Shown here: in pieces, positions 1 to 7,553 of the stretch | How the letters are laid out: each line of letters begins with the position of its first letter | Numbering within the stretch: the first letter of the stretch is position 1 | Source of the DNA: Gemmatimonadales bacterium | Lineage (GTDB): Bacteria > Gemmatimonadota > Gemmatimonadetes > Gemmatimonadales > GWC2-71-9 | Direction: 5' to 3' | NCBI GenBank assembly: GCA_019637315.1 | Contig: JAHBVU010000025.1 | Location: 1-42,195 of the forward strand | DNA: 42,195 nucleotides | Program-made: the position numbers and the translations under genes | The notes under the pieces: generated by a model | Databases searched by the model: none | Told to the model about the DNA's origin: nothing | Seen by the model: only the letters and a program-made list of their open reading frames with translations

Positions 1-63
1 CCCAAACGCGGCGGCCCGGTCATGCTTCGCCATGTACCCGCCGAGGGTGATTACCGGATCCAT
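1..63 (-). CDS. Start of an unidentified protein, truncated by the window edge
   Basis: Reading leftwards, an ATG at 63-61 opens a frame of 21 codons that is still open at base 1. The peptide begins MDPVITLGGYMAKHDRAAAF. Seventeen of the 21 codons end in G or C, which fits real coding sequence in this genome, and a GGGGG tract sits about 4 bases before the ATG as a possible ribosome binding site. The upstream stretch 64-130 is unusually AT-rich for this window and could hold the promoter, though I cannot pick out convincing -35/-10 boxes. An internal ATG at codon 11 is an alternative start. I do not recognise the protein. It lies downstream of the sensor kinase gene, on the same strand, after a gap of about 100 bases. 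Confidence 0.4.
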   Translation of the reverse strand, partial: MDPVITLGGYMAKHDRAAAFG

Positions 64-166
64 ATCCCCCGAGCCCTAACCTTGTAAAGCATTAATACAC
101 AATGATTTAGCGATTCATTCATCGCCCGGCACAAGCTTCCAACCTACCGCACTGATCGGGATCCGG

Positions 167-1501
167 CTAGCTGTCCGTGGGCGGGCGTTTCGGCAGCGCG
201 ATCCGGGCCTCGGCGCCGGGGCGATCACTCCGATTGGCCAGGGTCAGGTGACCGCCATGGGCCTCGATCACCTGACGCGAGAACACCAGTCCGACCCCGG
301 TCCCACTCGGCTTTGTGGTATAGAACGGCACGAACAGGTTCGTGGTCGACGCCATTCCCGGCCCTTCGTCGCGGACCACCAGCTCGAACCAGGCGCCGTT
401 CTCGGTCCAGGTCACTTCGACGCCGCCATCCGGCCCGACCGCCTCGACGGCATTCTTGACCAGGTTGATCAGCACCTGGTCGAGCTGGTCGCCGTCGGCA
501 ACGATCGTCACATCAGGTCCCGGAATGATGCGGACCTGTCGATGCTGCTCGAGCAGCACCACCCGGTTGACCCAGTCCAGGACGCGCATCGGCCGAGGCG
601 TCGGCGGGGGGAGCTTGGCCAGCCGGGCATACGAGCCCATGAACCGATTGAGAGAATCGGATCGGGCCGCAACCACCTCGAGGCCGCGCCGCAGGTCCTC
701 TTCGTAGTCGGCCGGTCTCGGGTCGCGATCGAGCATTTGCGTCAGCGTGCCCGCGACCGACTTGATGGGCGCAAGCGAGTTGTTGATCTCGTGACTCAAG
801 ACGCGGACCAGACGCTGCCAGACCTGCCGTTCCTCGGAGCGCAGCACCCGGCTCAGGTCGGTGAGTACCACCAGTTCCAGCGGGAGGCCTCCCTGCCGGA
901 AACTTCGGCGCCTGAGCTCCCACCGTCCACCGCCGGCGCCACCGACTTCGAGGGGAACGATGCGGGGGGTCTCGCCGGTCAGGCAGGCATCGAGTCCCAG
1001 ATAACCTGCGCTGCGACCCAGCAGTCGCTCGATCGGCTGCCCCAGAAGTCGTTCGCCCGACTTATTGGCCACCCGGAGCATCCCGTCGGGATCAAAGGCA
1101 AAGACGGCGACGTCGATCTCCTCCATCAACCGCTTGAGCAACACGTCCGCCTCCAGCGCACCAAGCCTCTGTTCCTTGAGGGATTGCCCCAGCGCATTGA
1201 GCTCGCGCCGCACCGCGCCGAGCACGTCGTCGCCCTCTTCTTCCCGGGCGCGAATCGTAAAGTGCCCTTCCCTGAGGCCAGCCAGAATGTTCGCAATGAC
1301 TTGGAGGGGTCGAACGAAGCGCAGCTGCGCGGTACGAGCGGCCAGCAGCCAGAGACCGACGAGGCCGCCAAGAATCGTCCAGCGGGCCAGGCCATCCATC
1401 GGCGCGCGCCAGAGCAGGATCACCGCAACGATCAGAGCCGGCGCGCCCGCCGCCAGCGCCCAGAGCAGTATTCGCTGGTCGGGAGCGAGGCGGAGCTTCA
1501 T
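167..1501 (-). CDS. Membrane sensor histidine kinase, NtrY-like
   Basis: A 444-residue kinase that should autophosphorylate and pass phosphate to the NtrC-type regulator encoded just upstream. The N-terminus has two close hydrophobic segments (about residues 11-31 and 40-57) with almost no periplasmic loop, so the signal is likely sensed in or near the membrane. A HAMP-like linker (about 58-110) and a PAS-like domain (about 120-220) follow. The HisKA box has the phosphoacceptor His237 in SHEINNSLAPIK, and the ATPase domain shows the N box (INLVKNAVEA), DEGPGM and GTGVGL. The gene starts 15 bases after the regulator's stop codon; I see no strong Shine-Dalgarno in that gap, so translation may depend on reading of the upstream gene. 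It is the last gene of the HlyD/ABC operon. Family assignment is firm; the stimulus is unknown. Confidence 0.9.
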   Translation of the reverse strand: MKLRLAPDQRILLWALAAGAPALIVAVILLWRAPMDGLARWTILGGLVGLWLLAARTAQLRFVRPLQVIANILAGLREGHFTIRAREEEGDDVLGAVRRELNALGQSLKEQRLGALEADVLLKRLMEEIDVAVFAFDPDGMLRVANKSGERLLGQPIERLLGRSAGYLGLDACLTGETPRIVPLEVGGAGGGRWELRRRSFRQGGLPLELVVLTDLSRVLRSEERQVWQRLVRVLSHEINNSLAPIKSVAGTLTQMLDRDPRPADYEEDLRRGLEVVAARSDSLNRFMGSYARLAKLPPPTPRPMRVLDWVNRVVLLEQHRQVRIIPGPDVTIVADGDQLDQVLINLVKNAVEAVGPDGGVEVTWTENGAWFELVVRDEGPGMASTTNLFVPFYTTKPSGTGVGLVFSRQVIEAHGGHLTLANRSDRPGAEARIALPKRPPTDS

Positions 1502-1516
1502 CTGTGGCCGCAGGCG

Positions 1517-2890
1517 TCAGGAGGGGGACAAGCCAAAACGCTGTAACCGACGGTAGAGCGCCGATCGACTGACACCGAGGGACTTGGCGGCGAGGCTGAC
1601 ATTGCCGTCGAACCTGGCCAGGGCCTGCTTGATCGCATCCCGCTCGAGGTCGTCGAGACTTTGTGGCTCATCGATTCCCGCCGAGCGCTCGCCCCGGCGC
1701 GGAAGGCCGAGATCCCAGACCTCGATCCGCTCGCCCTGCGAGAGAAGGACCGCGCGCTCGATGGCGTGATCGAGTTCACGAATGTTGCCTGGCCAATCGT
1801 AGCTCAGCAGGGCCTGCATTGCGTCGTCCGAGAACCCGGTTCTCGGCCGCTGGTACCGCTGACCGTAGCGGCTCAGAAAATGGGCGGCCAGGGCCCGGAT
1901 ATCCTCACGGCGCTCCCGCAAGCCGGGCAGCTTGATCTCGATGGTATTGAGCCGGAACAGCAGATCTTCGCGGAAGCGGCCTGCGGCCACCTCGGCCTGC
2001 AGATTCGCGTTGGTCGCGGCCAGCACCCGGACATCGACCCTGCGGGTGACGGAGGAGCCGACCCGTTCGAGTTCACCGGTCTGCAGCACGCGCAGCAGGC
2101 GGGCTTGTTGGGCCATGCCGATGTTGGCAATCTCGTCCAGAAAGAGGGTGCCGCCGCTGGCCATCTCAAAGCGGCCGATTCGATCGGTCTTTGCGTCGGT
2201 AAAGGCCCCTTTGACATGCCCGAAGAGCTCGCTCTCGAACACCCCTTCCGGCAAGCCACCGGCGTTGACGATGACCAGCGGTTTGTCGGCGCGACGGGAG
2301 GCCGCGTGAATCCAGCGGGCCACCACTTCCTTCCCGGTGCCATGCTCCCCGGTGATCAGGATGTTGGCGTCGCTCGGCGCGATCCGCTCCATCACCTGCA
2401 GAATCGGACGCATCACGGCCGACTCGGCGATCAGTTCCGGCAGCCCGTCGTTGCGCAGCAGCCGGTTCTCCTGTTCGAGTCGAGTGGCCGCCCGCAGGGC
2501 GCGAGCGAGTTCGATCTGAGTTCGCAGGGTGGTCAGCAACCGGGCGTTGTCCCATGGCTTTTCGATGAAGTCACGGGCGCCGACCCGCATGGCTTCGACG
2601 GCTTTGTCGACGCTGCCCCAGGCGGTCATCACGATGACGGGCAGGGTTGGGTCGTGGGCGCGGATCCGCGACAGCAGATCGAGTCCTTCGCGGCCGGACG
2701 TCGTGTCGCGAGTGTAGTTGAGATCGATCAGCGCGGCATCGACGACACTCCGCTCGAGGATGGCCATCACACCTTCCGGCACGTGCGCCGTTTGGACCAG
2801 AAAGCCCTCGGCCTTGAGCAGCAGGCGGAGGGCCTCCAGCACGTCCGGCTGGTCGTCGGCAAGCAGGACGACCGGCGGGCCATCCTTCAT
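1517..2890 (-). CDS. NtrC-family sigma-54-dependent response regulator
   Basis: A 457-residue transcriptional activator with receiver, AAA+ and DNA-binding domains. The receiver has the acidic pair Asp12-Asp13 and phosphoacceptor Asp56. The AAA+ domain has Walker A GEHGTGKE (181-188), a sigma-54 contact loop that reads GAFTDA (228-233) instead of the usual GAFTGA, Walker B GTLFLDE, and the WPGNIREL motif. A Fis-type helix-turn-helix closes the protein (AAKSLGVSRSALYRRL). I chose the ATG at 2890 because it overlaps the stop of the preceding ABC ATPase gene as ATGA; an in-frame ATG at 2917 would add nine basic residues not seen in receivers. The natural targets would be sigma-54 promoters; a -24/-12-like site lies upstream of the first gene of the same operon (5673-5686), suggesting autoregulation. 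That link is inference. Confidence 0.92.
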   Translation of the reverse strand: MKDGPPVVLLADDQPDVLEALRLLLKAEGFLVQTAHVPEGVMAILERSVVDAALIDLNYTRDTTSGREGLDLLSRIRAHDPTLPVIVMTAWGSVDKAVEAMRVGARDFIEKPWDNARLLTTLRTQIELARALRAATRLEQENRLLRNDGLPELIAESAVMRPILQVMERIAPSDANILITGEHGTGKEVVARWIHAASRRADKPLVIVNAGGLPEGVFESELFGHVKGAFTDAKTDRIGRFEMASGGTLFLDEIANIGMAQQARLLRVLQTGELERVGSSVTRRVDVRVLAATNANLQAEVAAGRFREDLLFRLNTIEIKLPGLRERREDIRALAAHFLSRYGQRYQRPRTGFSDDAMQALLSYDWPGNIRELDHAIERAVLLSQGERIEVWDLGLPRRGERSAGIDEPQSLDDLERDAIKQALARFDGNVSLAAKSLGVSRSALYRRLQRFGLSPS

Positions 2891-3564
2891 CGCACCCGTT
2901 CCTCGCCGACGACCCAACCGTCTTTGAGCTGGACGATCCGGTTGCCGTACTGGGCGTTTTCGAGCGAGTGGGTCACCTGAATGATCGTGGTTCCCTCGCT
3001 GTTGAGCCGCGTGAACAGCTCCATGATCTCGCGCGCCTGGTCGGAATGGAGGTTACCAGTCGGCTCGTCGGCGAGGATCAGCTTGGGCTTGGCGACGACG
3101 GCGCGGGCCACGCCGACGAGCTGCTGCTGGCCGCCCGAGAGCTGGCTTGGGAAGAGATCCTTCTTGCCGACGATCTGAAAGCGGTCGAGGATGTCTGCCA
3201 CCATGGCCTGGCGCTCGGCGCGACCGTAGTCGCGGTAGGTGAGCGGCGTCTCGATGTTTTCGTAGACGGTCAGGCTGTCGATCAGGTGGTACTGCTGAAA
3301 GACGAAGCCGATGTACTGTTTGTTGAGCTCAGCCCGGTGCTTTGGCTTGATGGTGTGGACGGCATGGTCGAGAAAGAAAAAGTCGCCGCTCCAGTTGGCG
3401 TCCAGCATGCCCAGGATACCGAGCAGGGTCGACTTCCCGGCCCCGGACGGGCCCATCACGGTGACGAACTCACCGGCCCGGATGTCCAGGTTCACTTGCC
3501 GGAGAACGTAGGTCCGGGTCGGGCCGGTCTGGAAGAACTTCTCGATATTTGCGAGCTGAATCAT
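2887..3564 (-). CDS. ABC transporter ATP-binding protein, MacB/LolD type
   Basis: A 225-residue nucleotide-binding subunit. It has Walker A GPSGAGKST, a Q-loop region (FVFQQYHLIDSLTVYEN), the signature LSGGQQQLVGVARA, Walker B LILADEPTGNL and the switch histidine in VTHS. Two positions are slightly off the family norm: L instead of R after LSGGQQQ, and VTHS instead of VTHD. The start at 3564 (MIQLANIEKFF) matches the family; the frame stays open upstream to 3624 but that extension is basic and proline-rich and looks non-coding. The stop overlaps the regulator's ATG by 4 bases. It follows a second, more canonical ATPase gene after 75 bases. Such ATPases usually pair with FtsX/MacB-type permeases, and none is encoded in the window. 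Substrate unknown. Confidence 0.9.
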   Translation of the reverse strand: MIQLANIEKFFQTGPTRTYVLRQVNLDIRAGEFVTVMGPSGAGKSTLLGILGMLDANWSGDFFFLDHAVHTIKPKHRAELNKQYIGFVFQQYHLIDSLTVYENIETPLTYRDYGRAERQAMVADILDRFQIVGKKDLFPSQLSGGQQQLVGVARAVVAKPKLILADEPTGNLHSDQAREIMELFTRLNSEGTTIIQVTHSLENAQYGNRIVQLKDGWVVGEERVR

Positions 3565-3639
3565 GACGGAATGATACGTGGTTGGAAGAGGCCGCGCCCG
3601 CCGCCCCGCTAACCGGAGCGGCAAGCACGGCAGACGTGG

Positions 3640-4344
3640 CTACGCCTTGGCCAGTTCCTCTTCCTCGACCACCTTGCCGTCGAACAGATGAATCTCGCGG
3701 TCGGCCCACTTCGAGTAGCGGGCGTCGTGGGTCACCATGCAGATCGTGGCCCCGCCCTGGTGCAGCTCGCGGAGCAGCTCCATGACCGCCTCGCCGTTCT
3801 GCGAGTCGAGGTTACCGGTCGGCTCATCGGCGAGCAGGATGGCCGGGTCGCCGGCTACGGCGCGGGCGACCGCGACGCGCTGCTGCTGACCACCCGACAG
3901 CTGCGAAGGGTAGTGCTTCATCCGATGTGCCATCCCGACCCGCTCGAGCGCTGCCACGACGCGCTGATGGCGCTCGGCCGACGGCATGCCGCGGTAGGTG
4001 AGCGGCAGTTCGACGTTCTCGTAGACCGTGAGATCGCCGATCAGGTTGAAGGCCTGGAAGATGAAGCCGATCTGCCGGTTGCGGACCCGGGCCCGCTCCG
4101 AGGGCGTCAGGCTTTCCACCGAGTGCCCGGCCAGGGTGTACTTGCCCCCGGTCGGGGTGTCGAGCAGGCCCAGGAGCGACAGCAGCGTGGTTTTGCCGCA
4201 GCCGGACGGGCCCGAGATCGACACGAACTCACCCTTCTCGATGCCGAGATGAATATCGGCGAGCGCGTGGGTCTCGAGTTCGTCCGTCAAAAACACCTTC
4301 TTGATGCCTTCGAGCTTGATCAGCGTCTCACCAGGTCCGGTCAT
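3640..4344 (-). CDS. ABC transporter ATP-binding protein, MacB/LolD type (canonical copy)
   Basis: A 234-residue ATPase with all core motifs in standard form: Walker A GPSGCGKTT, signature LSGGQQQRVAVARA, Walker B ILLADEPTGNL, D-loop LDS and H-loop VTHD. It is full length for the LolD/MacB-ATPase group. The protein starts at an ATG (4344), 36 bases after the stop of the HlyD-type adaptor gene, and precedes the second ATPase gene. Having two adjacent, diverged ATPases suggests either a heterodimeric motor or two motors serving separate permeases encoded elsewhere. Role in tripartite export is inferred from the adaptor beside it; what is exported cannot be read from the sequence. Confidence 0.92.
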   Translation of the reverse strand: MTGPGETLIKLEGIKKVFLTDELETHALADIHLGIEKGEFVSISGPSGCGKTTLLSLLGLLDTPTGGKYTLAGHSVESLTPSERARVRNRQIGFIFQAFNLIGDLTVYENVELPLTYRGMPSAERHQRVVAALERVGMAHRMKHYPSQLSGGQQQRVAVARAVAGDPAILLADEPTGNLDSQNGEAVMELLRELHQGGATICMVTHDARYSKWADREIHLFDGKVVEEEELAKA

Positions 4345-4380
4345 TGGGGCTGCCAGGTTAGGGTGACAGATTCGTTGAAG

Positions 4381-5628
4381 TTACTTGATACGGACGCGGT
4401 CGACGTTGTCCCACTGGGACATGTCCGACATGATGATGACATCACCCGGATTGAGACCCTCCAGGATCTCGACCCGGCTCACCGACGTCCGGCCAAAACG
4501 CACCTGGACCCGCTCCGCGTGGGTCTTGTTATCGACCAGGCGGAACACGGTGCCAAGGCTGTTTGCCTGCGCCACGGTCGGGCGCCCGACGTGCATCACG
4601 TTGTCCAGCCGCTCCAGCTCGATCACGCCGTCGACGCTCAGGTCCGGACGCGAGCCGGCGGGCAGGTCGCCGTCCATGATCACATCGACCGTGACCGTGC
4701 CGTTAATCGAGGCCGGATCAATACGTATGATCCTTCCCGGGGCGATTCCGTTGCGTGTGTCGATCATTGCCTTCTGCCCCATTGCCAGGTCGCGGGCCTG
4801 GGTTTCCGGAATCCGGAGCACGGCTTTGAGCCGGATGGGGGTCGGGACGACCTTGGCCAGGGTTGCACCGGGGAGGGCATACTGGCCGACCTGGAACGGC
4901 ACCTCCTGGAGGATGCCCTTGGCGCCGGCTTTGACCGTCATCGAGCCGGCGAGCCCATGTTGAAACTTGGCAATCGACCGGAGGCGCTCGACCTGCTCCT
5001 CCTGCACCTTGATCTGGTCGGCGATCGTGTTCGAAAGGATCGCCAGACGCTGGTTCTCGAGCTCGAGGCGCTCGATCAGAGATGCCGATCGATCCTGAGC
5101 CTGCTGCTGGTCCAGCGGCACGATCAGGTTTCGTTTCAACAGTTCGGCTCCCGCCTCGGCACGCCGTTTGGCGTCGGCAGACTCCTGGCGCATCTGGGCC
5201 ACCAGCGAGGCCTGGTTGAGCCGATTGTTCTCCAGGTTGGTCTTGAGCTGCACCAGCGCCGCCTCGGCATCGGTCAGTTGCCGGTCGGCGTTGAGCGTCT
5301 GAATCTGAACGTCGGGATTGACCAGCTCCATCAGAACCGTGCCCGGCTCGACCTCGACCCCGGCCAGGTGATGGATCTTCTCGATCCGACCTGCGGTAAC
5401 GGCCGTAATCCAGCGAATGTCCTCGGGTACGAGGGTGCCTGGCCCGCGAACCTCTCGGACCATCTGCCCCTGCACCACGGAATCGAAATAGATCGTGCCA
5501 GCGTCGACCGATGGGGCCGCCGGCTTCAGGTTCGCCAGGGCCACCGAAACGGCCACGACGCTGGCGACGCCGACGATACCAAGGATGATCCGCTTCTTGT
5601 CACGCGGCTTGTCTCGGACGATATCCAC
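4381..5628 (-). CDS. HlyD/MacA-type periplasmic adaptor (membrane fusion protein)
   Basis: A 415-residue adaptor that would bridge an inner-membrane ABC pump to an outer-membrane channel. A positively charged N-terminus is followed by one transmembrane segment (about residues 14-34). Then come a first half of the barrel-sandwich (about 60-105), a long alpha-helical hairpin rich in Q, E, L and R (about 110-225) and the returning sandwich half (about 230-265), then beta-barrel and membrane-proximal regions ending in EGLNPGDVII, typical of this family. The start codon is GTG at 5628, supported by GGAG nine bases upstream. It is the first gene of the operon with two ATPases and a sigma-54-type two-component pair. 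A -24/-12-like promoter sits about 45-58 bases upstream. Confidence 0.9.
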   Translation of the reverse strand: MDIVRDKPRDKKRIILGIVGVASVVAVSVALANLKPAAPSVDAGTIYFDSVVQGQMVREVRGPGTLVPEDIRWITAVTAGRIEKIHHLAGVEVEPGTVLMELVNPDVQIQTLNADRQLTDAEAALVQLKTNLENNRLNQASLVAQMRQESADAKRRAEAGAELLKRNLIVPLDQQQAQDRSASLIERLELENQRLAILSNTIADQIKVQEEQVERLRSIAKFQHGLAGSMTVKAGAKGILQEVPFQVGQYALPGATLAKVVPTPIRLKAVLRIPETQARDLAMGQKAMIDTRNGIAPGRIIRIDPASINGTVTVDVIMDGDLPAGSRPDLSVDGVIELERLDNVMHVGRPTVAQANSLGTVFRLVDNKTHAERVQVRFGRTSVSRVEILEGLNPGDVIIMSDMSQWDNVDRVRIK

Positions 5629-5672
5629 GGTAATGCGCTCCAGAATCAGGGACGGTGCTCCCCAGGCTTAAA

Positions 5673-5686
5673 GGAACTTCCGTGCC
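5673..5686 (-). promoter_or_regulatory. Sigma-54-like -24/-12 promoter candidate upstream of the HlyD operon
   Basis: On the minus strand the stretch reads GGCACG, four bases, TTCC. The sigma-54 consensus is TGGCACG, four bases, TTGC. The invariant GG and the spacing match; the G of the -12 GC is replaced by C, and the base before GG is C rather than T. A start of transcription about 12 bases on would leave a short leader of roughly 30 bases before the GTG at 5628. The operon it precedes encodes an NtrC-type activator, which makes the site more likely to be real. No experimental support is available. Confidence 0.35.
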
Positions 5687-5798
5687 GCCAGAGCCTATGA
5701 CCTAGGCCATTGATCTGCAAGAACTTACCCATTCAACCAGGAGTCATGGCCGAGAGGCGGGTGTTCGTTCGTGGGACCGAGATGGCGGGGATGGGACG

Positions 5799-5831
5799 GC
5801 GGCCGACCGGACCTGGATCCAGTTCGGCCGC
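5799..5831 (-). terminator. Inverted repeat downstream of the M28 peptidase gene, possible terminator
   Basis: An 8-base inverted repeat (GCGGCCGA at 5799-5806, TCGGCCGC at 5824-5831) encloses a 17-base loop that itself contains the 10-base palindrome CTGGATCCAG (5813-5822). It begins about 20 bases after the peptidase stop codon in the direction of transcription. There is no T-run after it, so it would be an atypical intrinsic terminator or an mRNA 3' end stabiliser; it could equally be a protein-binding site. The rest of the gap 5629-5850 holds the sigma-54-like site and nothing else I recognise. Confidence 0.3.
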
Positions 5832-5850
5832 TATTCGGGGCGGTGGTCGG

Positions 5851-7413
5851 CTACCGGGTCGACTGGGTCGAATTGCGCGTTGCGGGTACGCAGGCCGGCC
5901 ACGTCCCGGTTCCGCCCCCGGGCCCGACCGGCATGATTCGCTGCTGGCGCGGAACGGTCCGGGTATCCTCAGCGGCCAGGTATGTGAGGATGGCGGTCAG
6001 CACCGCATTGTTCCGAATCTCGTCCGGAATGACCTTGTCGTAGGTGTCACGGTTGGTGTGCCAGGTGTACGTCCCATACTCCCAGTTGAGCGAGCCAAGG
6101 CTGAAGCCGGGTGCCGAGTGGCAGAGGAAGGAGGCGTGGTCTGAGCCGCCCCCGGCCGGGGTTCCGGGAAACTGAAAGGTGATATGCTGCGAAATCTCGT
6201 TGGGAACTTTGCTGAGCCATTCTGCCAGGAACGGGGCTGCGCCGATGAGACCGCCTGCTGACATGTTCACGATCCGTCCGGTCCCATTATCCTGATTGAA
6301 GAGGGCCTGGAGGCCGGCGACCACCTTGGGATTGTCTTCCACGAAGGCGCGGGATCCATTGAGCCCCTGTTCTTCGCCGTTCCAGTGACCGACCAGGATG
6401 GTCCGTTTCGGATTCGGGTACACCTGGCGGAGGATCCGAATGGCCTCGAGCATGACGACAGTGCCGGTGGCGTTGTCGGTGGCTCCGCTGGCGGCGTCCC
6501 ACGAGTCGAAGTGAGCTGACAACATCACGTACTCGTCAGGCCGCTCGGAGCCCCGGATCTCGGCAATCGTGTTGAAGACCGGGACCTCACCCTGGAATTC
6601 GGCATCGGCAAACGCGCGGACGACCGGCCCCTGGTTCTTTTCCGTGAGTCGGTACACGAGGCCGTAATCCTCGCAGCTCAGGTCCATCGAGGGAATGTCC
6701 CGGGTCCGGGACTGAAAGATCTTGGTCACTCCCCATCCCTGCGACCAGAGCGAGGTCAGCACACCAAGCGCCCCGGCTCGTTCCAGCGCGACTGGCAGAT
6801 CGCGGTTCGACAACCCGGTCCGTCGCAGCCGCTCGGCCCAATCATCGCGGGCCGCGTTCCGTTCGCGCGCCATGGTCTCGAGGGTCTGCGGCAAGGCAAA
6901 CTCTCGATAGCTGGCATCGGGACGGCAGGTCGGCATCGGCTGCGAGATCAGCACGAACTTGCCCCGCGCATTTGGCAGCCAGGCCTGGAAGGCGGCCGAG
7001 TCCTGCACCAGAGGCAGGATCACGGTCGACCCCTCGACCGGCTTGCCCTTGGTACCACCGCTCCAGGCCAGCATCGTCGCTTCGAGCGAACGGACCCGCG
7101 GTTTGACCAGATCCAGGTGCGACACGCCGCGACGCCACCCGAGCCAAGTGCCGTATCGCTGGTTTTGCGCCGTCACACCGTATCGGGCGTAGGTTCGCAC
7201 TAGCCATTCCTGCCCTGCCGCGGTGCCGGGACTTCCCGTCAGGCGAGGCCCGATCGAATCGGTCAGCACCTGAATCAGGTCCATGGCCTGGGAACGGTTC
7301 ATGCCCTCGTCCCAGATTCGCTGAATCACGGGGTCGGCTGTGGGAAAGGACTGGGCATGAACGGCTCCAGCGAAGCTGGCGATCAGACTGGTAAGCAGGA
7401 CAGAGCGGCGCAT
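5851..7413 (-). CDS. Secreted M28-family zinc metallopeptidase
   Basis: A 520-residue exported aminopeptidase/carboxypeptidase-like enzyme. The N-terminus (MRRSVLLTSLIASFAGAVHA) is a signal peptide with likely cleavage after AHA-like VHA near residue 20. The C-terminal half is the catalytic di-zinc domain: His301 in AHFDSWD, bridging Asp313 in GATDNATG, Glu347-Glu348 in NGEEQG, Asp375 in NQDNGTG, and His452 in TWHTNRDTYD. GGGSDHASF (421-429) is the usual family loop. A protease-associated-like insert probably lies at about 120-260. I chose the ATG at 7413 because GGAG lies nine bases upstream; an ATG at 7419 is the alternative, and the longer open frame to 7485 has no signal-peptide logic. 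It would release amino acids from peptides outside the cytoplasm. It stands alone, with its own promoter candidate. Confidence 0.9.
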   Translation of the reverse strand: MRRSVLLTSLIASFAGAVHAQSFPTADPVIQRIWDEGMNRSQAMDLIQVLTDSIGPRLTGSPGTAAGQEWLVRTYARYGVTAQNQRYGTWLGWRRGVSHLDLVKPRVRSLEATMLAWSGGTKGKPVEGSTVILPLVQDSAAFQAWLPNARGKFVLISQPMPTCRPDASYREFALPQTLETMARERNAARDDWAERLRRTGLSNRDLPVALERAGALGVLTSLWSQGWGVTKIFQSRTRDIPSMDLSCEDYGLVYRLTEKNQGPVVRAFADAEFQGEVPVFNTIAEIRGSERPDEYVMLSAHFDSWDAASGATDNATGTVVMLEAIRILRQVYPNPKRTILVGHWNGEEQGLNGSRAFVEDNPKVVAGLQALFNQDNGTGRIVNMSAGGLIGAAPFLAEWLSKVPNEISQHITFQFPGTPAGGGSDHASFLCHSAPGFSLGSLNWEYGTYTWHTNRDTYDKVIPDEIRNNAVLTAILTYLAAEDTRTVPRQQRIMPVGPGGGTGTWPACVPATRNSTQSTR

Positions 7414-7474
7414 CGGCATCGACTCCAGATCTGAGACGGGCACAGCGAGCTGCGCCCCGAGGATGAACTGGCGG

Positions 7475-7504
7475 ATACTAGACACCGGGGCGGGATACCG
7501 TCAA
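7475..7504 (-). promoter_or_regulatory. Housekeeping-type promoter candidate for the M28 peptidase
   Basis: On the minus strand TTGACG (7504-7499) is followed after 18 bases by TAGTAT (7480-7475). These match the sigma-70 consensus at five of six and four of six positions. The leader to the ATG at 7413 would be about 55 bases. The site is in the 140-base gap shared with the divergent kinase gene. On the opposite side of this gap lie the palindrome TTGCGCAA (7506-7513) and a second TGCGCA (7521-7526), which could be an operator for either gene. Confidence 0.4.
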
Positions 7505-7553
7505 CTTGCGCAACCGACACTGCGCATCGCTTCTCCTTCGCGAGGGCCCTTCG

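Noticed and set aside
3688-5700. A 670-codon open frame opposite an ABC ATPase and the HlyD gene, which could have been the missing permease.
   Set aside because: The product is hydrophilic (rich in H, D, R and Q) with no membrane segments, so it is not a permease. It is a shadow.
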